Assembly: GCA_016208765.1 (NCBI GenBank) | Contig: JACQXK010000044.1 | Coordinates: 1-35,626, forward strand | Length of the DNA stretch: 35,626 bases | Direction of reading: 5' to 3' | DNA from: Candidatus Omnitrophota bacterium | GTDB lineage: Bacteria > Omnitrophota > Gorgyraeia > Gygaellales > Profunditerraquicolaceae | In this document: piece by piece, positions 25,687 to 32,978 of the stretch | Layout of the letters: every line of letters begins with the position of its first letter | Position numbering within the stretch: position 1 is the first letter of the stretch | The notes under the pieces: model-generated | The model's input: only the letters and a program-made list of their open reading frames with translations | The model's database searches: none | Told to the model about the DNA's origin: nothing | Program-made: the position numbers and the translations under genes

Positions 25687-27492
25687 ATGATTAAGCTATC
25701 GGATTATGTAATAAATTTTATCTCAAGCCTTGGTGTGAAATATATCTTCATGCTTCCCGGCGGCGGGTGCATGCACCTTGTGGACTCCGTCGGCAGAAAT
25801 AAAAACCTTAAATTTATTTGCTGCCTTCATGAGCAAGCTGCAGTAATAGCTGCAGACGGCTATGCCCAATATAACAATGATATAGGAGTTGCACTTGTTA
25901 CAACAGGTCCCGGCAGCACCAATGCAATAACAGGTGTTGCAGCCTCATGGATCGACTCTACGCCGCTTTTAGTCCTATCAGGTCAGGTCAAACGGAAAGA
26001 CCTGCTTTCGGGCAAAGGCGTCCGTCAGATGGGTATTCAGGAGGTGGATATAGTCTCTCTTGTGAAGCCTGTTACCAAATATGCCGTTACAATTCTTGAG
26101 CCCGAGAGTATCCGTTATAACTTAGAGAAGGCAATCTACATTGCCAAAAACGGTCGCCCGGGTCCCGTATGGATAGATATCCCTCTCGATGTGCAGGGGG
26201 CAATGATAGATGAAGATAGCCTGGGAGGCTTTTCTTCCGATGAATTGCCGGAAAGAAGAAATCCGAAATTAGGCAGGTTAGTAGAAGATGCAATAAATCT
26301 TTTAAATAATGCTGAAAGACCCGTTATTCTGGCAGGCCGCGGTATACGTCTTGCCGGGGCCGATAAGGAGTTTTTCAATGTGGTGAAAAGCTTGAAAATT
26401 CCTGTTCTCACTACATGGAGGATGTCCGACGCCATGGCCGAGGATAGCGAAATCTACTTCGGTCGGCCCGGGTCTATCGCATCGAGATATGCCAACTTCA
26501 TACAACAGAACTCGGACTTTATTATGACCATGGGCGCCCGTCTTGATCTTCCGCAGGTGGGACATAGCTATGAAAATTTTGCCCGTGGTGCCAGAAAAAT
26601 CATTGTTGATATCGATGAGGCCGAGATTAAAAAGATAGAGACAAAGATAGATGTGCCCGTGATTTCCGATGCAAAGGAATTTTTAGGTGAATTCGTCAAT
26701 AGAATGTATATGGTTAACCATAAAGACCGCTCGGTATGGTTGTCAAGATGCAATGAATGGAAGGGGAAATATCCCGTTATACTTCCCGAATACTTAGAGC
26801 CGGCTGACTATGTAAATACCTATGCGTTGATTGACGTGCTTTCTGAGGTTTTGACCGATGATGATATTATCGTTCCCGGAAGCTCCGGAAGCTGTGCTGA
26901 AATAACGTGTCAGGCATTTAGAATAAAGATGGGACAGAGGCTTATTAACTCTCCGGGGCTTGGCTCCATGGGTTTTGGATTGCCGCAGAGTATCGGTGTA
27001 TGCCTTGCAAGCAGCAGAAAACGAACTATATGTATTGTTGGGGATGGCGGACTGCAACATAATATTCAAGAGCTTGAGACATTAAAAAGACTTAATATCC
27101 CTATAAAGCTATTTGTTCTCAATAACAATGGATATGCTGCAATTCGGAATACGCATAAAAGATTTTTTGATGGACGGTTGGTTTGCTGCGATCCATCGAG
27201 CGGACTTACGATACCCGATACATGCAAGATTGCGTCGGCATATGGACTGAAGACGGAAAGAATATCCAATCAAACGGATCTGAAAGAAAAAGTTAATAAT
27301 ATACTGAATATGGAAGGGCCTGTGGTATGTGATGTGCTGGTTGCCCCTGATTTGCAGATGTATCCGAAACTTTCATCGGCGGCAAGACCGGACGGTACGA
27401 TGGTGTCGAAGCCGCTCGAGGATTTATGGCCGTTTCTGGATAGAGAGGAGTTCAGGAAAAATATGATTATCCCTCTACTTAGGGAAGAATAG
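25687..27492 (+). CDS. Thiamine-diphosphate-dependent enzyme (acetolactate synthase/YerE-like)
   Basis: ThDP enzyme of 601 aa with the three-domain layout of acetolactate synthases. The N-terminal pyrimidine domain has PGGGCMHLVD and catalytic Glu49 in CCLHEQAAVIAADGYA. The central domain has RPVILAGRGIRLAGA. The C-terminal ThDP/Mg domain has GDGGLQHNIQELETLKR with NNNGYAAI from ~451. In a polysaccharide locus with RfbH it may be a YerE-type enzyme, which attaches a two-carbon acetyl unit from pyruvate to a 3,6-dideoxy-4-keto sugar (known for yersiniose). A housekeeping acetolactate synthase is less likely, with no small subunit or ilv genes nearby. The FAD question cannot be settled from sequence alone. 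Confidence 0.8.
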   Translation: MIKLSDYVINFISSLGVKYIFMLPGGGCMHLVDSVGRNKNLKFICCLHEQAAVIAADGYAQYNNDIGVALVTTGPGSTNAITGVAASWIDSTPLLVLSGQVKRKDLLSGKGVRQMGIQEVDIVSLVKPVTKYAVTILEPESIRYNLEKAIYIAKNGRPGPVWIDIPLDVQGAMIDEDSLGGFSSDELPERRNPKLGRLVEDAINLLNNAERPVILAGRGIRLAGADKEFFNVVKSLKIPVLTTWRMSDAMAEDSEIYFGRPGSIASRYANFIQQNSDFIMTMGARLDLPQVGHSYENFARGARKIIVDIDEAEIKKIETKIDVPVISDAKEFLGEFVNRMYMVNHKDRSVWLSRCNEWKGKYPVILPEYLEPADYVNTYALIDVLSEVLTDDDIIVPGSSGSCAEITCQAFRIKMGQRLINSPGLGSMGFGLPQSIGVCLASSRKRTICIVGDGGLQHNIQELETLKRLNIPIKLFVLNNNGYAAIRNTHKRFFDGRLVCCDPSSGLTIPDTCKIASAYGLKTERISNQTDLKEKVNNILNMEGPVVCDVLVAPDLQMYPKLSSAARPDGTMVSKPLEDLWPFLDREEFRKNMIIPLLREE

Positions 27493-27500
27493 GGTGAGCA

Positions 27501-27998
27501 TTGGAGTTAAAAAAAATCATAGATATATTAGAATCGTCTGTTCAGAACCCGTCAAAGGGGTTGCCGGAGGAACTATTTCTCTTTGTAACAAGAATTACAC
27601 CCATTATTAATGTAGATTTACTTATAAAAGAGGATCAAAACAATACCCTTCTTACATGGAGGGACGACGGCTATTATCCTCCGGGATGGCATATACCCGG
27701 TGGGATTATAAGATATAAAGAAACGATTGCCGAAAGAGTGAAAGCAGTTGCAAAAAATGAGCTTGGTGTCGAAGTGGAGTTTATCAAAACACCTTTAGCG
27801 GTTAATGAGGTAATTCATAATGTAAGAAAAAACCGCGGCCATTTTATCTCCATGTTATATCAATGCAGCCTTGTAACACAGCCGGATGAAAGTTTAAGAT
27901 GTAAGGGTAATTCGCCTAATCCCGATGAATGGATGTGGCACGACTCTTGTCCTGCCAATATTATCTCTGTACACGAGATGTATAGAAAATTTATATAA
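27501..27998 (+). CDS. Nudix hydrolase, GDP-mannose mannosyl hydrolase-like
   Basis: Nudix-fold protein of 165 aa. Its Nudix box GGIIRYKETIAERVKAVAKN plus ELG is degenerate: the REUxEE core is not conserved, as in E. coli GDP-mannose mannosyl hydrolase (Gmm). PPGWHIPGG and RGHFISMLYQC are also Gmm-like. It may hydrolyse a GDP-sugar or control its pool. The start is TTG 27501 with AGGGTGAG upstream. The last 75 nt recur at 28938-29012. Confidence 0.78.
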   Translation: MELKKIIDILESSVQNPSKGLPEELFLFVTRITPIINVDLLIKEDQNNTLLTWRDDGYYPPGWHIPGGIIRYKETIAERVKAVAKNELGVEVEFIKTPLAVNEVIHNVRKNRGHFISMLYQCSLVTQPDESLRCKGNSPNPDEWMWHDSCPANIISVHEMYRKFI

Positions 27999-28037
27999 AT
28001 TATTTTAAACTAAATTGAGCGATTTATTAATGAACCT

Positions 28038-28059
28038 CCCCGCCGCAGAGACGGCGGGG
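28038..28059. repeat. 22-nt REP-like hairpin, copy 1
   Basis: CCCCGCCG, loop CAGAGA, CGGCGGGG, followed by TAT. The perfect 8-bp stem shares loop, CCCC/GGGG base and trailing TAT with 28335-28356, while the inner stem differs by compensatory changes. Confidence 0.75.
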
Positions 28060-28083
28060 TATCAAAAAAATAAATCGTACTTT

Positions 28084-28251
28084 GTCATTCCCGCTTTTGC
28101 GGGTTCGGGTCTCTGACCGGAACCCAATCCTTTTGCGGGTTCGGGTCTCTGACCGGAACCCAATATTTTGATGCAGGCTGACAAGCAGAAATACTGGGTT
28201 CAGGTTACAAACCTGAACCCGCCAGATGGTTACAAACCTGAACCCGCCAGA
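28084..28251. repeat. Inverted-repeat element with tandemly duplicated arms
   Basis: It starts GTCATTCCCGC, the same end as the element at 29819-29918. A 35-nt unit at 28094-28128 is repeated exactly at 28130-28164. A 24-nt unit at 28203-28226 is repeated exactly at 28228-28251. GGGTTCAGGTT, ACA, AACCTGAACCC (28196-28220) is a perfect 11-bp hairpin. Confidence 0.75.
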
Positions 28252-28303
28252 GGGGTTAGGGGAGATTTATTGAAAATTTATTTATTCAAAAATCCCCCTT
28301 CAT

Positions 28304-28322
28304 CCCCCTTTGCCAAAGGGGG
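28304..28322. repeat. CCCCCTTT-GCC-AAAGGGGG palindrome
   Basis: Perfect 8-bp stem with a 3-nt loop, of the same general family as palindromes at 25590-25606, 34144-34161 and 35462-35481. Confidence 0.7.
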
Positions 28323-28334
28323 AATATAAGGACA

Positions 28335-28356
28335 CCCCACAGCAGAGACTGTGGGG
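28335..28356. repeat. 22-nt REP-like hairpin, copy 2
   Basis: CCCCACAG, loop CAGAGA, CTGTGGGG, then TAT. It pairs perfectly despite differences from copy 1 at 28038-28059. Confidence 0.75.
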
Positions 28357-28435
28357 TATTGAAAATTTAATAAATTAAGGAGTATTTACAATAATACCGG
28401 TCTTTATCAAATCTCACCTAACAGGTGATGTAATA

Positions 28436-28522
28436 TTCCCCTCTAAAAAGAGGGGTAGGGGTGTGTAAAAGAAAGGGCATAAAGGAAAACACACCCCTCA
28501 ATCCCCTCTTGATAGAGGGGAA
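28436..28522. repeat. 87-bp MITE-like inverted-repeat element
   Basis: The left arm (28436-28466, starting TTCCCCTCTA) and right arm (28489-28522, ending TAGAGGGGAA) are imperfect inverted repeats of ~31-34 nt around a 22-nt centre. It has no coding content. It lies ~50 nt upstream of hicB. Confidence 0.7.
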
Positions 28523-28575
28523 GCAACAAGAATCGATCAACTTAGGTTTAAACTAAAGAAAGAAAGGAGATTCAA

Positions 28576-28824
28576 ATGCTTACAAAGTATATACAAAAGG
28601 CAATGGAACATGCCCGCTATGAGATACTCTCTGATGATGGGACATTTTATGGTGAAATTCCTGAATGCCCGGGCGTTTATGCAAATGCAGATACATTAGA
28701 GAAATGCAGAAATGAGTTGGAGGAGGTTTTAGAGGAGTGGATATTATTCCGAATTTATAAAAATCTTCCAATTCCCGAGATAGATGGGTTAGAAATAAAA
28801 ATCAGGGAAGAGGTTGCTGCCTAA
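28576..28824 (+). CDS. hicB: HicB-family antitoxin
   Basis: HicB-like protein of 82 aa. ARYEILSDDGTFYGEIPECP followed by GVYANADTLEKCRNELEEVL is the family's partial RNase H-like fold, with EIDGLEIKI near the end. GGAG lies upstream of ATG 28576. Its stop overlaps the hicA start by 1 nt. The toxin partner is broken, so this is now an orphan antitoxin. Confidence 0.82.
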   Translation: MLTKYIQKAMEHARYEILSDDGTFYGEIPECPGVYANADTLEKCRNELEEVLEEWILFRIYKNLPIPEIDGLEIKIREEVAA

Positions 28825-28916
28825 TGCCACTATTTGGACCGATCAAGCGAAAAGAATTGCTATCCATGGTATTGAAGCAGGCAAAAATCGGTAAGGAAGA
28901 ATGGGAAAAGATTTAA
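28824..28916 (+). pseudogene. hicA: Truncated HicA toxin remnant
   Basis: MPLFGPIKRKELLSMV is the normal HicA start, but the frame changes to unrelated residues and stops after 30 codons. The diagnostic G(K)H double-stranded RNA-binding motif is missing. It overlaps the hicB stop as expected for the pair, so an intact hicBA once stood here. Confidence 0.7.
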
Positions 28917-28937
28917 TATGGATTTACTGATTTTCTG

Positions 28938-29012
28938 AATGAATGGATGCGGCACGGCTCCTGTCCTGCCAATATTATCTCCGTACACGAGATGTATAGA
29001 AGATTTATCTAA
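28938..29012 (+). pseudogene. Second copy of the Nudix gene 3' end
   Basis: 75 nt match 27924-27998 at a fixed offset of 1014 nt with about seven mismatches. Read in frame it gives SCPANIISVHEMYRRFI then a stop, against SCPANIISVHEMYRKFI in the intact gene. The rest of that gene copy is absent. It lies directly between the hicBA remnant and the methyltransferase start. Confidence 0.85.
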
Positions 29013-29015
29013 AAT

Positions 29016-30311
29016 ATGAAATCAATAAATAAATGTAGAGTATGCGGGCATAAATTTTTCGAAGAACCATTGCTGCGATACGAAAATATGCCTGGGGCTG
29101 CCCAATTTTTACCGGATGCGAAGTCTCTCAAAAGCGATAAAGGAGTTGATCTTGAGGTCTGCCAGTGCTCGGGCTGCGGATTGGTGCAGCTTAGCAATGA
29201 TCCTGTTCCTTATTATAGGGAGGTTATACGCGCCGCAGCTTTTTCAGGTGAGATGAAAGAGTTTCGGATTAAGCAATTCGGAAATTTTATAGAAAAATAT
29301 TCCCTAAGAGGAAAGAAAGTTATTGAGATGGGCTGCGGTCGTGGAGAGTACCTGTCCATTATGCAGCAAGCCGGTGCAGAGGCGTATGGATTGGAGCATT
29401 CGGAAGAGTCTGTGATGCACTGTGTCAAAAATGGGCTAAGGGTTTCAAAAGGATTTGTTGAAAATAGTGCCTATAGGTTAAATGATGCCCCTTTCGATGC
29501 CTTTTATATATTGAATTTTCTTGAGCATCTGCCCAACCCGAATGCAACTCTTAAAGGAATATATAACAATCTGACGGATGATTGTATAGGACTTGTCGAA
29601 GTACCGAATTTCGACATGATCTTGCGCAAGAAACTTTTCTCCGAATTTATATCCGATCATCTATTTTATTTCACAAAGGAAACTTTAAGCACGGCATTAA
29701 GATTGAATGGTTTTGAGGTCATCTACTGCAGAGAAATATGGTACGAGTATATAATCTCAGCAATCGTAAAGAAAAGGAAAATATCATCCCTCAAAGAGAT
29801 ACAAGAGACAGAAAAAATGTCATTCCCGCAGTCTGTAAGCGGGAATCCAGACCCTGTCTCTGCGAAAGCAGGGATACAGAGAACCAAAGACCTGGATTCC
29901 CGTTTACACGGGAATGACGCATCTGGTGCTTATCAAGCGGAAAAATTAGACATATCGGACTTTTATGAACATCAGGCAAAACTCAAAAATGAGGTAGAAG
30001 AATATATCCGCCGTTTTAAAAAGGTTGCAATATGGGGCGCAGGGCATCAGGCTCTTGCAGTAATTTCTCTATTGAATTTGGCTGACAAGATCAAGTATGT
30101 AGTCGACTCTGCACTATTTAAACAGGGTAAATATACGCCGGCCACGCATATTCCCATAGTTTCTCCCGATACACTTGACTCAAATCCCATGGAAGCTGTT
30201 ATTATTATGTCGGCAAGTTATTCCGATGAGGTAGCGGGGATTTTACGGCAGAAATTCGATAGAAATATAAAAATCGCCATATTGAGAGATTACGGATTGG
30301 AGATATTATAG
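29016..30311 (+). CDS. Sugar C-methyltransferase-like protein with in-frame palindromic insertion
   Basis: SAM-dependent methyltransferase of 431 aa with the three-part layout of NDP-hexose C-methyltransferases. The N-terminal zinc-binding segment has CRVCGHKFFE and CQCSGCGLVQL. The SAM domain has KVIEMGCGRGEYLSIM near residue 104 and YILNFLEHLPNPN. The C-terminal Rossmann-like domain has KKVAIWGAGHQALAVISLL and ends AILRDYGLEIL. Between the last two parts, 29819-29918 is a palindromic element translated in frame (SFPQSVSGNPDP and LDSRLHGNDAS). It may add a methyl group to carbon of a keto-sugar nucleotide. The insertion lies in a linker, so activity may be retained. Confidence 0.82.
   Translation: MKSINKCRVCGHKFFEEPLLRYENMPGAAQFLPDAKSLKSDKGVDLEVCQCSGCGLVQLSNDPVPYYREVIRAAAFSGEMKEFRIKQFGNFIEKYSLRGKKVIEMGCGRGEYLSIMQQAGAEAYGLEHSEESVMHCVKNGLRVSKGFVENSAYRLNDAPFDAFYILNFLEHLPNPNATLKGIYNNLTDDCIGLVEVPNFDMILRKKLFSEFISDHLFYFTKETLSTALRLNGFEVIYCREIWYEYIISAIVKKRKISSLKEIQETEKMSFPQSVSGNPDPVSAKAGIQRTKDLDSRLHGNDASGAYQAEKLDISDFYEHQAKLKNEVEEYIRRFKKVAIWGAGHQALAVISLLNLADKIKYVVDSALFKQGKYTPATHIPIVSPDTLDSNPMEAVIIMSASYSDEVAGILRQKFDRNIKIAILRDYGLEIL
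29819..29918. repeat. 100-bp palindromic (MITE/REP-like) element inside a methyltransferase gene
   Basis: The ends are perfect 10-bp inverted repeats (GTCATTCCCG / CGGGAATGAC). A second nested pair, GGGAATCCAG (29841-29850) and CTGGATTCCC (29892-29901), lies inside. The element is read through without a stop. Confidence 0.85.
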
Positions 30312-30357
30312 GCGTGCTGGCATTGAAATACATTGAAGAAAGGCATTTAAAGCATAG

Positions 30358-30687
30358 ATGAATGATGAACTGCTTGCGACGATCAAGAAATTTGCAAATG
30401 AGGGATGCTACCGTATAAAAATTCATGCTGTTAGGCATATGATAGAGGAAGGTTTTTCAGAGAAAGACATAATTGCCGCAATACTCGGAGAAAGCAGGAT
30501 AATCGAAATGTATGATGAGGATAAAAGGTGCTTGATATTAGGACATTTTCTGTGGGATAATAAAACAAAATCGCCAATCCATGTGGTTTGTGATTATTCA
30601 AATAGAAAACTTATGGATATTGTGACAGCATATATTCCACAAAGACCTTGGTGGATATCGCCAACGCAAAGAGGGAGAAGATCATGA
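30358..30687 (+). CDS. DUF4258 protein, probable toxin
   Basis: Protein of 109 aa. YRIKIHAVRHMIEEGFSEKD, then IIEMYDEDKRCLILG and IHVVCDY, match the DUF4258 pattern (basic start, H-A-x-x-R-M, central acidic stretch). DUF4258 proteins commonly pair with a YgiT/MqsA-type zinc-finger antitoxin, which is the next gene and overlaps by 4 nt. The C-terminus (TAYIPQRPWWISP) is longer than some relatives. It sits between a methyltransferase and a radical SAM gene in the same direction. Confidence 0.7.
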   Translation: MNDELLATIKKFANEGCYRIKIHAVRHMIEEGFSEKDIIAAILGESRIIEMYDEDKRCLILGHFLWDNKTKSPIHVVCDYSNRKLMDIVTAYIPQRPWWISPTQRGRRS

Positions 30688-30950
30688 GAAAAATAGATGC
30701 ATCTAAAGAACCATGCTCTGAATGCGGCGGTAGACTTGAACGGAAACATATCACTCAGGAATTTGAGCGCGAAGGGGTTAAAGTTAATCTATCGGGCATT
30801 GCTGCTTTGGTTTGCGCTGATTGTGGAGAAATATATTTTCAGCCTGGTGGTGCCGATAAGGTTGCCGCTGCAGCAAATTCACTTTTTAGCCTTGCTGTTA
30901 CAGAAAAACAACACAAATGCTCGTTAACCGCCCAGATATGTCAAGCATGA
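30684..30950 (+). CDS. YgiT/MqsA-type zinc-finger antitoxin
   Basis: Protein of 88 aa. CSECGG and CADCGE form the zinc-binding CxxC pairs of YgiT-type fingers, and EREGVKVNLSGIAALVC is typical between them. It lacks a helix-turn-helix domain. ATG 30684 overlaps the DUF4258 stop, and GAGGGAGAAG is the ribosome-binding site. The C-terminal ~20 residues (EKQHKCSLTAQICQA) look unrelated to the family and may be extended by mutation. Confidence 0.72.
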   Translation: MRKIDASKEPCSECGGRLERKHITQEFEREGVKVNLSGIAALVCADCGEIYFQPGGADKVAAAANSLFSLAVTEKQHKCSLTAQICQA

Positions 30951-31289
30951 ATAACACGATAGCATTACACCCTGATAGCATGAGAACTTGCCGGCTTTTA
31001 CAAAGAGACATTTGGCAAACGTAAAAGCAGAAGAAAGCTATATGACCATACCGAAACATATTCACGTGATGACTCTATTTGCTGGGAGTTTTTGCGATAT
31101 GGAGGTACATTAATATCGCATAATTCAGCCAGTATCTCTTGACACCCGGGATACAGCAAATGTGAAAATCTACTTCACCTTGCATATATCACCAATACAT
31201 ATGCCAATATCTTGCTGTATATCCCCCTGCTGTCAGGCGCCATATTGAGGGATTTTGGATTGGAAGATGTTTAACATTGAGAGGTAATA
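30951..31289. other. 339-nt gap with gene remnants
   Basis: No intact gene is seen. A stop-to-stop frame at 30984-31142 (52 codons, no start codon; GFYKETFGKRKSRRKLYDHT near its beginning) looks protein-like, but I do not recognise it. The right end (31238-31274) holds a duplicate of the preceding methyltransferase's 3' end. GAGAGGTAA before ATG 31290 is the ribosome-binding site of the next gene. Confidence 0.5.
31238..31274 (+). pseudogene. 3'-end fragment of a second C-methyltransferase gene
   Basis: In frame this reads AILRDFGLEDV and stop, matching AILRDYGLEIL and stop at the end of the gene at 29016-30311. The first 24 of 37 nt are nearly identical. Upstream sequence does not match. 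It follows the DUF4258/YgiT cassette. Confidence 0.65.
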
Positions 31290-32930
31290 ATGGATAAAAT
31301 TTTGTTTATAGTGCCGCCGCATATTAAATTCGATGATTTCATTAATCCTTTTTATAATGCAAGAATAGTACAAAAAAAATACGGTAATTACGGAAGTGTA
31401 CTTACCGATATGCCTTTAGGCGTAATGGCTATAAGCTCATATCTGAAAAAGAATACAATTGTAGAAACCGTGCTTATAGATTTCAACATCGTCTTAAACA
31501 AATTGGAAGGGTTTGAATTCAATTCTTTCCGGGATTTTTTTTATACCTTTCTTTCATCGCCAAAGTGGGCGGATTATGCTCCAAGTATAATAGGCATATC
31601 CGCCTTATTTACGCCGTCATATCGAAATGTACTGGATATCGCGCAGTGCTGCCGCGATATATTTCCCGACGCCGTTATAACGGCAGGCGGCAGTGTGCCG
31701 ACAAATATGCACGAAGAAATATTCAGAGAAAGCTCATGCTTTAACGCCCTTTGTTACGGCGAAGGCGAAAGGCCTATGTTATATCTTATACAAGCCGGAG
31801 ATAAATTACGGCACTTCGAGGAAAATTCTTCATGGATTACGCGGAGGAAGGTTGAAAGCGGACAATCGTTTCAACATGATTTCATTGAAACCCTTGATGA
31901 AATACCTTTTTATGATTATGACATTTGTGAAATAGACGAATATGGATTGAACCCGGCCATAACGGCTTATGCCGGCGTCGATGAGAAAAGGCAAAACTTC
32001 CATGTAATGACATCCAGAGGCTGTCCTAACCGTTGTTGTTTTTGCGCATCACACACCGTTCACGGTAGAAAGATGCGATATTATAGTATCGACAGGATCA
32101 GAGAGGATTTCATTCGCCTGAGAGATCGATACGGGGCAAAAACATTGGTTTTTCAGGATGATCACTTTATGGCGAATAAACAAAGGGCATTTGAAATCAT
32201 CGATATTGTAAAGGAGTTGCAAATAACTGCCGTTTTTCAAAATGGATTGGCTTTGTATGCTCTCGACAGAAAAATGCTCGAGGCATTAAAAAGTGCAGGG
32301 GTTAATCAGCTTCTTTTGTCGGTTGAGTCGGGAAGCGATAGGGTTTTGAAGGAAATAATGCACAAACCTCTTAACCTTTCTATCGTAAAGCGGGTTGCTG
32401 ATGATTGCCGTGACCTTGAAATTTATACGAATGTGAATATATTGATAGGACTTCCGGGTGAAACGAAGAAGGATATTGAAGATGCGAGATCATTTTTGAA
32501 AACCATTAGTGCAAACTGGTTCTTGATATTTTGTGCCAATCCTCTTGTAGGAAGCGAAATGTACGATATATGCAAAAAAAAGAATTATCTTAAGGAAAAT
32601 TATATCGGTAGTGATTATAAAAAAGCGGTAGTCGAAACCGAGGATTTTACTTCTGAATATATACAAGAGATGGCCTATATCTTAAATCTGGAACTTAATT
32701 TTGTAGAAAACAGCGACTTCCGTCTCGGCGATTACAAAATGGCGTTGAAAGGTTTTGAGAATGCAATAAGGGCAAAAAATGACCATGCTGTTGCGTATTA
32801 CTATGCCGCAAAATGTTACGAAAAACTCGGCAGCTTGGGAAAGGCACAGCAATACATGAATACTGCAAGAATTGCAGCAGAAAAACCTTTTTGGCGCAAA
32901 TATGTCGATATGTTTAATATACCTGTATAG
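31290..32930 (+). CDS. B12-binding-domain radical SAM protein with C-terminal TPR
   Basis: Protein of 546 aa. The N-terminal cobalamin-binding-like domain (~1-180) has PLGVMAISSYLKKNT, IGISALFTPSY and VITAGGSVPTNMHEE. The radical SAM loop MTSRGCPNRCCFCASHT has cysteines at about 245, 249 and 252 (CX3CX2C). LLLSVESGSDRVLKEIM and NVNILIGLPGETKKDIED are typical BchE/YgiQ-like strands. Residues ~480-535 form one or two TPR units (GDYKMALKGFENAIRAKNDH, YYAAKCYEKLGSLGKA), suggesting a protein partner. The role is unassigned; the operon position suggests modification of a glycan or lipid intermediate. Confidence 0.8.
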   Translation: MDKILFIVPPHIKFDDFINPFYNARIVQKKYGNYGSVLTDMPLGVMAISSYLKKNTIVETVLIDFNIVLNKLEGFEFNSFRDFFYTFLSSPKWADYAPSIIGISALFTPSYRNVLDIAQCCRDIFPDAVITAGGSVPTNMHEEIFRESSCFNALCYGEGERPMLYLIQAGDKLRHFEENSSWITRRKVESGQSFQHDFIETLDEIPFYDYDICEIDEYGLNPAITAYAGVDEKRQNFHVMTSRGCPNRCCFCASHTVHGRKMRYYSIDRIREDFIRLRDRYGAKTLVFQDDHFMANKQRAFEIIDIVKELQITAVFQNGLALYALDRKMLEALKSAGVNQLLLSVESGSDRVLKEIMHKPLNLSIVKRVADDCRDLEIYTNVNILIGLPGETKKDIEDARSFLKTISANWFLIFCANPLVGSEMYDICKKKNYLKENYIGSDYKKAVVETEDFTSEYIQEMAYILNLELNFVENSDFRLGDYKMALKGFENAIRAKNDHAVAYYYAAKCYEKLGSLGKAQQYMNTARIAAEKPFWRKYVDMFNIPV

Positions 32931-32978
32931 TCATGATTGTTGGATATTGAAATCGATTTACTAAGGAGAATAAATATT

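Larger units (their letters stand above)
28001..28575. other. 575-nt gap filled with palindromic and tandem repeats
   Basis: No gene is supported. The region is a stack of different repeat elements, listed separately: two 22-nt hairpins, a tandem-expanded inverted element, a CCCCCTTTG-type palindrome and an 87-bp inverted-repeat element. An AGGAG ribosome-binding site for hicB sits at the right end. Confidence 0.7.

Noticed and set aside
25687-27492. Housekeeping acetolactate synthase (ilvB)
   Set aside because: No small subunit or branched-chain amino acid genes nearby, and the surroundings are sugar genes; kept only as an alternative.
28038-28059. Rho-independent terminator after the Nudix gene
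   Set aside because: The GC-rich hairpin is followed by an A-rich tract, not a T run, and a sister copy shows it is a repeat family.
28090-28255. CRISPR-like array of repeats
   Set aside because: Units are adjacent with 1-nt gaps, only two copies each, no variable spacers; they form inverted arms of one element.
32931-32978. Precursor peptide for the SPASM-like radical SAM protein
   Set aside because: The 48-nt gap holds only a ribosome-binding site and no small ORF with its own start signal.
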